A stretch of DNA of 64,000 bases from Pseudoscleropodium purum. Taxonomy: Eukaryota > Streptophyta > Bryopsida > Hypnales > Brachytheciaceae. Positions within the stretch are counted from its first letter, which is position 1, and each line of letters starts with the position of its first letter. Positions 47,690-60,813 of the stretch are shown one piece after another. The notes below the pieces were generated by a model. That model made no database searches and had not been told where the DNA came from. It saw only the letters and a list, made by a program, of their open reading frames with translations. Both the position numbers and the translations under genes were made by a program. Location: assembly GCA_963969395.1 (NCBI GenBank), contig OZ017804.1, positions 16,430,001 to 16,494,000 of the forward strand, written 5' to 3'.

Positions 47690-50160
47690 CACGTGCCATT
47701 TTCCCAATAAAAATAAAAATAAAAAGTAATATTCTAATTTTTAAATTCAAATAAACTTTTAAAATCAATATATTTCATGCCATTGGGCTAAATGCCACAA
47801 AACAAACCCATGCACCACTTCTTGCTAAGGGCTTTTTGATAATACCAAGAATGTAATCAAAGGACGCACAATCTAGGAGATTTCACTATAACAAACACAA
47901 CAAAACAAACAATCTAGCTTAAAGTATAGACTAGACATGTTAGAGATCATATGGGGAAAAAATATCACTCATGGATTGAAAGATTATAATGTTTGATGAT
48001 GAGGGTGTTAAAATTATGAAAGTGATTTTCAATCCCATTTTCACATCTCAAATCTCAAATTGTGGGCACCAAAAAAATATGAGGTTAGTAAACATAACAT
48101 GTACTAGTCTACCATATGCTCTTGTTACAATTAGGATAACAATAAAGTAATTTTCTAAATTTTTAATTCAGAAAAACTTTGAAATACAATAACTTTCCTA
48201 CCATAGGTGCAAATGCCACAAAACAAAGTCCATGCACTTGTCCTTGCTAAGGGCTTTACAATGGTACCAAAAATATAACCAAGGAACACATGATTTAGAA
48301 GATTTTACCATAAAAAATAAAAATACAAAAACAAATTTAATGTATGGACTAGTGTGCACTATGTCGTTGCCATAGTCAAAATGAAAGTAAAAGTAATTTA
48401 TAAAATTTTAAAATTTATGAAAACTTTGAATTGAATAAAATTTCACCCCGTAAATCGGAACACCACAAAACAAAGTTCATGCACCCCTCCTTGCAAAGAG
48501 TTTTCTAACGGTACCAAGAATGTGACCGGAGGATTTGCAATCTACAAGAGATCTCATTGTAACAAACAAACAAAACAAATAAACTAATTTAAGGTATGGA
48601 CTAAAGTAGCCTATGCCATTGCCACAATCAAAATAAAAAATATATATATATAATAATATTTTAATTCATAAGAACTTTGAAATTCAAAGACTTTCATGTT
48701 GTATGTCCAAATGCCCCCACAAAAAAAAAAGCATGTGCATCCCTCCCTCCTAAGAACTTTCCAATGGCACCAAGAACCTAGTTGAGGAACACATAGTCAA
48801 AGAGATCTCTCTACAACAAACAAATAAAACAAAACAAAGAGTCTAACTTAGAGTATGGATATAGTATAGAAAAAATAATAATTTTCTAATTTTCTAATTC
48901 AAAAAACTTTAATTTAAAATTCAATCATTTTCACACTATAGGTCAAAACACCAAGAATCAAAGCATGGGCACTCCGTCCTTGCAAAGAGCTTTCTAACAC
49001 TATTAAGAATACAACTAGGAGATGCACAATGTTAAAGATTTCATTGTAAGAAGAACTAATCAATTTAAGGTATGGACTAGTGCGCCCTATCCCATTGCCA
49101 TACTCAAAGTTAAAGTAAAAATAATTTTTTAATTTTTTAATTCATTAAATAAATTTAATTCAATAACTTTCACCATGTATTGTAATGTGAGAGGTTGCTT
49201 TTCTATACAAATAGAAAGCTTTATGCACAAAGGAATGCAAGGGCTTTGTTTTGTGGCATTTGGACATGTGATGTGAAAGTTATGCATTTTTAAAAATAAA
49301 AGACAATTTAATTAAAAATTTTAATTAAAAAAATTCAACAACTTTCACACCATAGGCTCAAATGCCACACTATGGGCACAAATAGAAAGCTCTATGCACA
49401 TAGGAGTTTAAGGGCTTTTCTTTGTGATGTTAGAATATGCAATGCCATTTTCCAAAAATAAAAGATAATTTCATTCAATTTTGTGATTCATATAAACTTT
49501 GAAATTCAATAACTTTTACATTGTAAGTGTGAACACCACAAAACAAAGTCCATGCAACCCTCCTTGCCAAAGACTTTGAGTAGCACCAAGACACTACAAG
49601 AAAGTCTCGGCTCTATAGAGGGTCACTAAACTTTTAATGGATGTGCAATAATAACAAAGAAATTTAATTTATATTTTTAAAATAATAAAAAATAATAACA
49701 AAAATTTTAAAATCTAACTTGGCATAGAATCTCATTTTCACTAAAAAAAAATTTGTGAGACAATTTTGGCTAATATTTTTCTATTTATACACTCTCATAT
49801 AGTCAAATAGTCCAATTGAGGCTTGAAATTTTCTATAATGAATGCCTCTGAATACTAGATAGTTTATTAGATCTTAATATATCAAATAAAATGAGCAAAA
49901 CAAAACAAACAACCTAATTAAAGGTATACATATTTTGAAAACTTGTGACTCTTAAAGATAAACAAGTAGGCCTTAGATTGTAAGTTGCCACATCCAAAAT
50001 AAAAATAAAAATAATTTTTTAATTTATAAAAACTTTGAAATTCAATAACTTTCACGCTATAGGTCCCAAAGCCAACTTGGGGACGCAATCTAGAGATTTC
50101 ACTATAAAAAACAAACAAACAAAATAGCCTACCTAAAATCCTAAAATATAGAGGGTGTTT
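47690..50160 (+). repeat. Degenerate tandem array of about 245-bp units
   Basis: The block AACTTTCA...ATAGGT, GCCACAAAACAAAGTCCATG, CCTCCTTGC, AAGGGCTTTC, GGTACCAAGAA, CAATCTAGAGATTTCAC, ACAAACAAAACAAAC, TTAAGGTATGGACTAG and TATGCCATTGCCA recurs in order. Anchor copies (the CACAAAACAAAG word) are near 47792, 48213, 48461, 48710, 48950 and 49531; spacing between the middle copies is about 240-250 bp. Two inverted, shorter copies lie near 49240-49290 and 49400-49440, and a truncated unit near 50050-50130. Units differ at many positions, so the array is old. No coding content was found. Confidence 0.8.
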
Positions 50161-50509
50161 TTAGGTCCAAACTGCTTCAAATTACTAAACTCCAAAGCAA
50201 GGCTAAAATCTTCATCTATATTTATTTATTGACAAATCCAACCATATTAGCCTTTCGTTAATTTGTTAAATGGTACACACTCCTAAAATCTCAAGATAAA
50301 AAATCTTACCAATTGCAAGATCAAGTTGCTTGAATTTCAAAAAGAAGTATTTTCCATTCTTCCCAAATGGTTAGATTTCATCTTTCAAACTTTTTACACA
50401 AAAATGTGGAGATCCTACAACTTGTTACTCTCTGTAATATGTTGAAAAAGTATTTGGAAATACATATAAAATTTAAAAAAAAAAAGATATTTCATATTCA
50501 TTCCTAAAA

Positions 50510-51200
50510 AGAATAGTAAATAGAAAGAAGAAGAGTAAGATTTAAAATACTAAATTGTTAAGAAATTAGTCATAGAATTGAAAAATGGCAATTCCAATGA
50601 ATGTAATGTTGTAATAAACAATTACATCCGATGATTTTTTTTCAAAAATATTGAAAATTGAGTAAAATAAAGAACTTCAAAGTTTATTTTACAATAGAGA
50701 TTCCATAAGTCACTACAAGAAAAAAAAAGTGTTTTAAGTGAGTTTTAAAGTATAGTCCTAGACATAAGATTATAAGTAATGACCTTCAAGAAGATTTTCA
50801 GTAAAATTTTACTCAAAATACATGTATTTTGAGTAAAATTTTGCTGAAAATCTCCTGAAAGGTTAGTACTTATAATTTTATGTCTAGGACTATACTTTAA
50901 GACTCACTTAAAACACCTATTTTTCTTGTAGTGAGTGCCTGTAAACTAAAATCCCTCATAACTTTCATCTTGTTAATGAAAATGGAATGATTCAAAGCTT
51001 TCTATGTATATGTAGGTATAGGAAACCAAATTCAAATTTCATATTTCTAAAAAGTGATTTTTTTGAGCTACCTTGCTACACATTAAAAATTACATATCAT
51101 AGGGTAACTTCTTAAGCATGTAGTCAAAAGTTATAAAAATTGTTGCACCTTAAAGCTAATCCATGGACACATGTTGTGTGAAAATTTTAATGGAAAAAAA
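50510..51200 (+). repeat. Dispersed repeat family R1, third copy, interrupted by a MITE
   Basis: Words TACTAAATTGTTAAGAA, GAATTGAAAAATGGCAATTCCAATG, TGTTGTAATAA, AAAATATTGAAAATTGAG, TTCAAAGTTTATTTTA, then after the MITE GCCTGTAAACTAAAATCCCTC, GAATGATTCAAAGCTTTC and AAGTGATTTTTTTGA follow the order seen at 17880-18220. Confidence 0.85.
50711..50933. mobile_element. CACTA-type foldback MITE with 3-bp target-site duplication
   Basis: The 223-bp element begins CACTACAAGAAAAA and ends TTTTTCTTGTAGTG, the hallmark terminus of plant CACTA (En/Spm) elements. Its two halves, each about 110 bp, are near-perfect reverse complements (for example GTTTTAAGTGAG, TATAGTCCTAGACATAA, GATTTTCAG, AAAATTTTACTCAAAATACATG), so the whole element is one long hairpin. 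It is flanked by AGT at 50708-50710 and 50934-50936, matching the 3-bp duplication made by CACTA transposases. It has no coding capacity and would depend on a transposase elsewhere. The empty site is visible in the paralogous repeat at about 18080. Confidence 0.95.
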
Positions 51201-52739
51201 AAATTCATAATGAATTGCCCAAATTTGCTATGTTGCCAAAATGTAGTTTAGGCATTATCATTCTATTAAATTTGTTTGTCCAGATTTTTCTATCTAGCTT
51301 GGGCCATGAAAAGAATCAAGTTTAGAAAAATCACTTGAAAATCCAAGTTTCATAATTAAACAGGATAGCAATAGGAGGACCAAGTAATATCTTAGATATA
51401 TTTTTGATATAAGAAGTAACTCTACAATCAAGTACAAGAATTGGTGGTACATTTAATTGTAAGGACACCTAATTTGTACTAGCTACCAACTTCCTTTGCC
51501 ATATGTTGTAAGTGATTTTGTATGTAGATTTGGCTTATTAATATAGGATCAATGGCTTTTTGTTTTTTTAAGCACCTTAAACAACTTAAATAAATGTCCT
51601 TAAAAAGGGTGGCTATAATTTAATGAAGTATGACTAGCAACATTCTGTTGCATGGATGGATTGGACCTGCCTTGTAGCCAGGGTCAAGGGGAAATAAGTT
51701 TACAAGCTGTCTAAGCAGTCATAATCTTGAGTGATCGAAACTTGTTAAGCACTACATGCTATGATTGTAGATTGTAATGTTAATTAGGCACTCAAGGTGT
51801 ATAGTGAGCCGGTTTGTTCTAGTTTTCCAAGCTCTTAGTGAGTGGTTGCTGGAAAGATTTCGGTGTTGAAAATTTACTATGGAAGTGGTGGATACTAGTG
51901 ACCATGGATCCCTTGCAAAATGTGGCTCAGAGCTCTATGAGTCTACAGGTTGAAATGATGTTTTGTCTCTTGAGTAAAATTATTTTGCTTGTTTTATGTT
52001 GGTAAATTTCTTGTGAAGGCTATAACACACGTTGTGAGTTGAAGACACCTGTTGCACCTCACTAACTTGACATTGGTTTGTTTTGGTTTTGGGGATGGGC
52101 ACATGTGAGGTCTACATCCTCTTGAAGTTGCCAATTTATTATATTTGCAAGGCACAATGTAAACCTATTTTCTAGCCCTACTTTTTGAAAGGAGCTATTG
52201 TTGGTACCAATACTCCATGTTCAAATTGTTAACAAACTTAGAATGAGTATTGACATGACTCTCAAAAATACTAGACTTTGTTTGTCTATATTAGTGCTTA
52301 TTCTAGCAAAGACATAAGCCTTTATTGTTTTGTCTACTATGAAAGCACCAAATGGGACATATTGGTGGGCTAACTTGAAGTACAAATTACCTCAATAGAT
52401 GTACTAGCTTGAATAATGGTGCGATTGAAAGACATGAAGTTGGATTTAGTTTGGTTTATATGAGACTAGTTGTCACCCATATGTTGTGATCTAATGCTAA
52501 CCAGAGTGTGATGGTTATGGTGCATCAAATCGGTACTAGTTAATGAATTGGAAAGAAGGTACTGAAATGTGGTTTGTTTCTTCTTTAAAGAAACATAGAC
52601 ATAGGTTGAACTATATGTCACTTCGATTAGACTTTGATCAGCATAGTTGAAGTTCAAAAAAGACAGAACAAATCACATATTAGAAGAGAATTAAGATTGT
52701 GCCCTAATTGTAGGGATGTTCTAGAAATGTTAAGTTTTG
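51201..52739. other. Intergenic region, T/G-rich on plus strand, no gene recognised
   Basis: From about 51480 the plus strand is rich in T and G, unlike the A-rich DNA on either side. No open frame over 65 codons is supported. It may be a decayed element. Confidence 0.4.
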
Positions 52740-53130
52740 TTTTGTTTTATTTTGTTTGTTTATTACGTTGAGATCTCCCAGACTATGTTTGGTATTGTTG
52801 AAAAGCCCTCGGTGAAGAGGGATGCATGGGCTTGGTTTTGTGGTGTTCTAACCTAAAGCATGAAAATTATTGAATTTCAAAGTTTATCAATCTATTAAAT
52901 TAAGTTGTTTGTTTGTTTTGTTTTATTTAATTTGTTTGTTACGTTGAAATCTTCCAAACCGTGTGTCTCCCATTCGCATGTTTGGTATCATCAGAAAGCC
53001 TTTGGCGAGGAGGGGTGCATGGGCTTGGTTTCGTGGCATTCCAACCTAAGGCATGAAAGTTATTGAATTTCAAAGTTTTTGTGAATTAAAAATTTTAAAA
53101 ATTATTTTACTTTCATTTTGACCATGGCAA
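52740..53130 (-). repeat. Two inverted units of the 245-bp repeat family
   Basis: Read on the minus strand, the segments around 52745-52880 and 52925-53095 contain the unit words of the 47.7-50.2 kb array (ACTTTGAAATTCAATAA, GCCACGAAACCAAGCCCATGC, CCCTCCTCGCC, AACAAACAAACAAAA-like). The anchor words are 190 bp apart, shorter than in the main array. They are better preserved than many forward units. Confidence 0.8.
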
Positions 53131-55500
53131 CGGCATGGGGCATACTAGTTTGGAGATTAAAGTATGCATATTGCTGTAAAGATTAAACTATGTGTGCAAA
53201 GAATTTGATAAAATATTCATAGTCATAGTACAATAGTAGAACTACCCAAAACCATTCTTCTTGCCAATTTTGTTACCACTATAACTATGGCTTGACATTG
53301 TCATATAGGTAAAATTGGTGTTAATAAAAATATACTTCTCATCTATTGAAGATTTTCCACTACACATATTTTTTGCTCTTCTATTAGCTCATTATAAAGT
53401 TAATTATTTTTTTAAACTATTCATTTGAAATTTTCTTAAATCAATATGAGTAATAAAACAAACCCAAAGTAAGAATTGAATATAAATAATTTTTATAAAT
53501 ATGTTAGTTAAGAGACTCAACATAGGTCCAAGTCTATCATTCTAAAAATTGGGATAGAAATGAATCATGTGATTACTACATGTATAATTTTAAAAACTTC
53601 ATTATAATATTGAACCCCTAGAGTCCCAAAAGTCTCTTTGATTTCTAGCAAGATTTTTTGAAACTTTTTTTTCAAGATAGGAAAATTAATTAGCTTTCTA
53701 GGAATCTAATTTTTATTTCAATTGGTGCATGAGAAAAAAAGTTATGCCACAAAAATTTAAAACATGGAAACGTAAACAAGAAAAATACACAAAATTTTGA
53801 AAAATTAGAAAAAAAATATTTCTTATAAATTATAATTTTTGTTTTATGGAAAGATTTGATTTTTTCCATTTGGTAAGTAATGTGAAAGTTATGAAACTTT
53901 TTGTTTTGAAGGAAATCTTAGCAAATTTTTGAGAAAATAATAAGAAGATTCAAAGCCTTATAATCTTATGAAGCTAGGAAACAAAACACTCTTTTTTTCA
54001 TTTAAAATGCTTATATCATGTAACTCATCCCGTAATCAATATAGTTATATATTTTTGAAGTTTCTTCTAAACATTTTCATACTAGTCTACAACAAGATCT
54101 GACAATTGGATAAGAAAAAAAATTCTTGAAATTTTTATTGTTTGAATTGAAAATGGAAATTTTGAGTGTTTTTTGACAAAAAAATGATGTTGGGACTTTA
54201 GAGGTTAATATGGCAAAAAACACAAAGTGAATTCAAACAAGGATTCAAATTTCAATCCAATGATTCTTTACAATAATCAATAAGACTATGTGCATCCCTT
54301 TATATACGTTTCAAGCATGCAAAATTTAGATTTATCATTTATTACATACAAAAAATTAGTAATAACCTTTTCCTCCTAAACTTTTATGTACCACTTGAAA
54401 TTAATGCCGTAGACCTTAAAATTTTACCAATTTCAAAGAAGTTGAAGTTAGCCCCAATACACCAATGGAAGAAAACCGGCTTTATAAATATAAAATTAAA
54501 TGTTGGATTAAGAGTGCACATTACTTGTGAATAAATCAATGCAAATGCCTATAGATATTTTTAACAATCAAATTTAGTCTCATATTGTACAAAAGCAAAA
54601 ATGAATGCATCATTTTATTATAACAATTTGTTAGGATTTTTAAAAAATAGATTAGAATAGCCCCAACCTTTTCAAAAATTGCATAATTAGAAGTAAGGCA
54701 AAACAATTTTTGGAGCTCAAACAATTATTGCCCACTTTTCATCCCAAATTAGAGATATTGGATGATTCTTGTAGTAGCTCTAAAGTGCTCAATTATCTAT
54801 TAGATTGGTTTAGGGTGTTTTGAAAAATTATTTCTTTTAAGTAGTATTCATCTATAAAGCTTCAAGAAAAAGAATATCAACAAAAAAAAAAAAAATGTTC
54901 AAATTCAATTGATGATATAGATATTAGAAGGTTACTACAATTGTTTTTTATGATTTAAAAAAATGAACTTCTAATGTTCAACTCAAGCAATTAGAGTTCA
55001 ATAAAGAATTTTATTTATTTATTATTATTTTATTTATTCCAAGTCATTGCATATTGACTTGGGTTAGATCACATCTCATCTCATTGAATCAAATTTAAAT
55101 CCCTCCATAGATAAATATCAAAACCGATTTTTTATTATGGATTATATAATTAAAAAATTTTGAATTTATGTTTATAATCACAAACTCAAATTAGCTAGGA
55201 GAGGCCAAAAATATAAGATTAAACCTAACCAAGTACATATATCCTCCAAAAAATTTGAAGAATAAATTCCCACCAATTGCAAAATTAGAATGTCTCAAGT
55301 TCAAAACATTAATTTTCAAAGTAATTCCTAAAGTGAAATTTTGTATTTCAATATCTTTGTTTTAAAAAAGGTGCATCCAAGTGATCCAACAACTATCTCA
55401 TTTTGACAACATGTTGGAAGATGAGTTGAGAATACAAGAGAAAAAATAATCCAAAAAAATCTTATAACTATTTTTTTCTTCCAAATGTAAGTGTATAAAT
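53131..55500. other. AT-rich intergenic region
   Basis: No gene recognised. The piece 53600-54210 shares weak order with family R1 (for example AACCCCTAGAGTCCC, AAATGCTTATATCATGTAACTC, GGGACTTTAGAGGTTAAT) and may be an older copy. Confidence 0.4.
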
Positions 55501-57000
55501 TTGTTGAATAAACAATTTTTTTATTTTGTTGTGTGAATGGGGTTCAAATTAGACTCAGTTTTAGGAACTCATGGTGATAGGAACTTAGATGTTGTTGATT
55601 TGAACTATTGCCATGGGATTCCAAGAAGTGCAAGAGTTGGGTTATTAATGGTTTAACCAAGTTGAATTTGGAAGGATACTTAGGCTAATATTGGAAGGTT
55701 TGGAGGCATCTTTATAGTCACACTTCATTTTGGTTCTTGTGTGTGTGTACCTGTATGTGTACAAGTTTCCAATTGTACTATTGTTCAAGTGATTTCATCT
55801 TTGTAATAAAAGCTTTAAGCATATATTTGTAATTGTTTGTAAGTCCCAATGATTGGGCATCTTCTTGTGTATATTTAAATTGAGTTTGAAGACTCAACAA
55901 TTAGGCAATTGGTGGTGTTTGATTTAATTTCAAAGTCACAATGATTGGGTATAGATTGATGCCATGTAGTTTCCTGTGAAAGAAATTCATATTTTTGTAT
56001 GCTTAAAGCTATTGTTGTAATCTAATTCTGATCTCATAATTTTAATTGTTGTATCTATTTAGTAGTGTGTGATTTCATTGAGGCTTAAAGCTATAGTTGA
56101 GTGGCAAGTTGTAGCTTAAAGCAATTATCTGTGATGTATATTGTTTGGATGGTTAAACTATTTCGTGTCCACTTAAGTGTGTAGTGTTATCGTTTGTACA
56201 AGTGTTGAATGCTTGAAATGATGTATGTTAAGTCTTCTAATTGAGTGTTAGCTTTAAGCATATGAATTGAATTAGATTTAAAGCTTGAAGCTAGATGTTG
56301 CATAAGTGATCTTGGGTGTATTTAAAGCATATTGGTGGGTGATATATGCTTAAGCAATGGATAATATGTTTATTGTTGAAAGACAACTTTAAGTGGTTGT
56401 ATTGAAATGGATTGTTGGCTTGAAACTGAATATTATATGAGTGTCTCAGAAAATATTTAGACTGTAAATCCATTGTATAAAAATCCCAGTGATTGGGTGA
56501 ATGTATGAATTGGTATGTATATCCAGTGATTGGATAATTGTAATCTAAGTTATAGCTTGAAGTTGTGTTAGGATTGGTGATATTGAATTTAAATTGATTA
56601 AGGAGCGTGAATGAGAATCTGTACAGATTACAGCCTTGTATTGGGAATGCTTAAAATAATTAGATAGTTTTGCAATGAACTGAGTGAATATAAAGTTAAA
56701 CTGTTTTGATAGAATGGCTTCAAGCAAATTTATTATAAAATGCTATAAGCAAATATTGAAACATTGAAGTGTGATAGAATAATTTATATTAATATGTTGT
56801 TGTTGAATGATGAGTGACGCTTTAAGCGAATGCAACAAGAAATGAAGACTTGTTTGCTTAAAGCTATATGTTATGTTTTCCCTTGCATAAGCGTGTTTCT
56901 TATTTGAACCAATTTACTAGGATAAGATTGGAACTTCATAATTATATTTTGCATCCATGTGTGTCGGATGGAGACTAGATATTGGATAAATGAGTGACCC
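55500..57000 (+). repeat. T/G-rich segment with many GCTTAAAGC-like words
   Basis: Over 1.5 kb the plus strand is rich in T and G and carries at least a dozen variants of the palindromic word GCTTAAAGC (near 55812, 56001, 56083, 56114, 56250, 56348, 56820, 56860) and four of CAATGATTGGG or CAGTGATTGGG (near 55850, 55940, 56484, 56523). Spacing is irregular. It could be a degenerate tandem repeat, the long terminal repeat of a retroelement, or a non-coding transcript. No protein frame is supported. Confidence 0.5.
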
Positions 57001-58300
57001 CAATTCCTAAAACCAATGGGATAATTTAACATTATTTTCATTTAGAATTGACATTGTATGATTAGTTTTATTAATAAAAGTGACTCTAGTCACAATACGT
57101 TAGACTATTTGATCATTCCTTGGATATTGAACCTCTATACTATAGCTCTAGGTGTTTTGCAAAGTAGGCAAAATCCAAATTACACCAAACAAGTGGAAGG
57201 ATGAATAAGATGGAAGAAAAAACTAAATTGCTAATAAATTTGACTTGAAATTGTAAAATGTCACTCCCAATGGTGATAATATTTTAGTAAATAAAGCATA
57301 TCTAAGGTGGAGGGGAGCCTTTTTAATTTCGAAAATTGATTTCTAAACAAGATATGAAGGTTATTTTTGCCTTCTCTAAAACAAAAACCCTTATAATTTT
57401 CAATTCAATACTCCTCAAAGGTTTGTAGGCAATTCAAGGTATAGTATTGTATTTTACCCTTAAGAATATTAATTATGTACTAGAATATGGTAGGATGTAA
57501 ACTATTAGATTGAAAATTCAACAATGAACATATTTCATTTGAATGTTATTTTAGCATCTATGTCTTACAATTTTCAAATACAACAATATCTTAGATGTAG
57601 AATACATAGCCATTTGGTAACTTCTTAGATGTTTACGGTAGTATGTTCTAGAAGCAACCATCTCTTTGGAATCGTTCCTATAATTAGCTTTGAAGTGGAC
57701 ATGAGGTGATATAAATTTGATATAAGATGGCCGTTGAATGGATGAAGGCTAAAGTATTGGGTAGTTATTGCAAGAGCCAATGATTCCCCTCGGTTTATTC
57801 ATATCTCTTTGCACGCTACAAGTGAATGGATTTTGGAAGACTTAGTAATATGAATAGGTGCCTATAATAAAATTCTTTAAAAAAATTCATAAGTAATTCA
57901 ACAATGCTTCAAAAAAATATGAAATCACTAGTGTTACATTTTACATCTACTTCTCTTTGTCAAAAAATTGAGATAAAAAATGTCTTTCTCCATTGCAACC
58001 CACAAATAAAGCAGACCAGCCCTTATTGACTCTTCTATTGCTTCGTGTTTTATCCTTGTAGAAAACACTGAAATTTTTTACTTGTCATATATAATAAAAT
58101 TTGCAAATTCTGAATTCATATTTGCAATTGAAGACCTTGAAGAAGCTCAAAGACGTGTTGAAGCATAAAATTTAAGCGTCACAAAACAAGGGGCAATTTT
58201 GACATTGAGGCTCCGGAGAGACAATAGAGAGGTCAATCATCCATGGTCCATATATGGTGGCTTTTAGAGCATACTACCTTAGGATGTGTAATACTGATCC
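57001..58300. other. AT-rich intergenic region
   Basis: No supported gene, foldback or tandem structure. Composition rises toward 58.3 kb. Confidence 0.4.
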
Positions 58301-60798
58301 AACAATGGGAGTGCCATGCCGTGTAGCCCGTTGAACAGAAAGACCAAAGCTCCAATTTGAAGAAGCCGGGGGAAAAAGCAAGCAGGCGTTCAAATCATCA
58401 CTAAGCTTATCATGAGACTCTTCCCTTTTCCCCGTCAGTGCCTTTAACTAGAACTCCAGTAGCAAAATACTCTCCCCGCGATTTCTGCGTCCACCGCAAG
58501 GAAAAGCTGCCATGATCTGTGGTGTCATCATAAGGTGAAGGCATTCATTCTTAATCGTGCCATTTTTTTTTGCGTATTTTTTTCATTCACTTTCATGATG
58601 GAGTACCGACTTTCTTCGCAATTTCAGGCGATGATCGATGGCCAGTTTTGAGTCCCGATTCTATGGATGCAGTTTGTTTGCTTCTGTAGTAAGTTAGTTT
58701 TTGCTTCTTTTTTTCTTCTGACTCCAATGAAAAAAAATGCAATGCGCAGTGATCTTTTTTTTCTTGGAACACATGGACGAATTCCATTGATAAGGACAAA
58801 GTACAATGCGCAATGATCAATGCTGCTCTTTTTTTGAATTTTTTAAAACTAACTGAAAATTGTATTCTATCGTGGAAATGGAACGTGTTTGGAAGCCGCA
58901 CGATGGCTTCGAAGAAGCGCCGCCAGTGGACGAAAACGGCGACTAATTGTGTGAATTCCTGATGGACGCGAGTTTTGAGGCAGGCAGTCACATGAATTTT
59001 TGTGCAAAAGTAAGTTAGATGCGGGTGCTTTTTGTAGGATGCCGATGTAGGAAATCCTGTATTTGTATTCACGCCCTTAGCTGCCGGCTGTGGGACCGCA
59101 GAGCAAGTTTCGGCACCTGATGAGGTGATCTGTGATTGCACGGGATTGGAGCAATCGCTGCAAGTCTGGGAGTATCTTGGCATCCAGTATGTGACGAAGG
59201 CCTATCGTGTGCTACCGTGTCGTCCTGCAATGGCGACATGTGACGACGTGACGACCTACTTGAGGTGCTGTTGTCGTTTTGGATCGTCCTGGAGTAAGCG
59301 TTCCTTGAGTTTTTTCCGATCTGATGAGTCTTTGTTTTTTGATTTTTTTTAAAGCTCGTGCAGGTTTTGTCTTCCTCCGAGGTCACCGGCGGCTTTCGTT
59401 TCTTCAGGTGTGTGTATCGTTTTCCAATGGAGAAGCGTACTCCTTGACGGAATGGCCTTTGTTAGGTGGAGATTCTTGTTTCTAAAGAAATGAGAGAGAT
59501 GCTGGGCAAGATTCGTGTTTAAGGTGCTTTGACGTCTTAGTCTCGGTCAGCACTGTCTGACGTAGTCAAGGTGTCGACCTTTTCGGTTTTGAATAAGTTT
59601 CAGTTACTCGTGTGTATTGTCCTCCTTTTCGAGCTGTGCAGAGCTGATGTTCCTTGTTTGATGTCCTGAAGCAGATGCAGGATGGTTTTACCTTGCCGTG
59701 AAGGACGTTAAGTCTGGAGAAGCTGCATTATTCGAGTGCAGTAGACATGGTGGGAGTCTTCGCGAAGTCCCCGCGCGGGTGCGCTAATGCGCTCCGCTCG
59801 AAGTACTTCTCGGTTAGTGTTGCCACACATTCGTGACTGAAATCCTTCCCGTGTTTCAATATTATCGATTCTTTCAAGTGACGAATGAGGCCACGTCAAG
59901 TGGGGGCGTTGAAACGCAGACATGTTTGTGTTGGTTCTGACTTCATCTGCTTTCTTGATAATTGAGTCACGCAGTGTTTTTTCTTTGTCTATTTCCTCCA
60001 AGCTCACTATACACGTTCGAACGTGGAATGCGCCTCAACCTGGATAGCGAAAATTGACGTCTCCCCAGTAGAGAGGGGGGATCTTTATAACTGCACGATT
60101 TGACTAGACTCGAAAAAACAAGGAAATACAAGTTTTGATGTAGGTTTGAGATTTGCCTTGTATGATAAACCAAGATCATGACGAGGTTCTTTTAGTACAT
60201 AGGACATTTACAGGCTAGCAGGCCTGAAGGGATGTTTTAGAAGCTTCTCGGAGCTCTGCAACTTAGAATGAGTGAAAGAGAGTTTCTTAGAATTTTGAAT
60301 CGTTCGTCTCTGTCGAGATCTGCTCTCAATTTGACGATCGATTTCTCCAGGCCTTCGCTTCGGAGCTTCTTATCTGATACCCCTCCCCTCCCTGTCTACT
60401 GTGGCTTTGATGGCTGTTAAAGAGCTCGTAATTCACCTCCTGTTGTGCAAATCTACTGAGAGGAAATGGATTTCCTGCGCAATAGATTTTGGCAAGTTGA
60501 TTTTGCTGTTGGTTGCAAGTACCTTAAACGTCGCAGTTTTCGAAATACAATGAAGAGTTAATCTGAGGGGGCTTGGTGTGATATTAAAAGTTAACATGGA
60601 TTGGGCTGGTTTTGAATAGGAAGTAATCTAAGAGCTCTAGTAGCAGCCTGAAGAATGACTGAACAACTCAATATGTTCATCTGCCTCTCCTTACATGCAC
60701 CTCTCTTGTTGCCTCGATTGCTGTCTGAAATGCGTGACAATTTTACAATCGTCTTATTGATTTACATGACATGGTCACATGGCGTGATCAATGTGCAG
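58301..60798 (+). promoter_or_regulatory. Probable promoter, 5' UTR and 5' introns of the small gene at 60.8-61.9 kb
   Basis: This moderate-GC block ends at an exon acceptor (AATGTGCAG, AG at 60797-60798). The plus strand has long T runs (58563, 58757, 59340) and several splice-like signals, which suggests a transcribed leader with introns, but no leader exon could be defined. Long minus-strand frames at 59183-58593 and 60007-59708 lack recognisable domains. A short direct repeat of CAATGCGCAGTGATC occurs near 58740 and 58803. Confidence 0.35.
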
Positions 60799-60813
60799 GA
60801 TGATAGAGTCGGT

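Noticed and set aside
49592..49640. A second CACTACAAGAAAG terminus
   Set aside because: The start matches a CACTA end, but no matching inverted end or target duplication was found downstream, so it is at most a solo fragment.
58593..59183. 196-codon minus-strand frame upstream of the small gene
   Set aside because: Long, but with no recognisable domain; its Lys/Phe-rich parts come from poly-T runs on the plus strand, and the region fits a plus-strand leader better.
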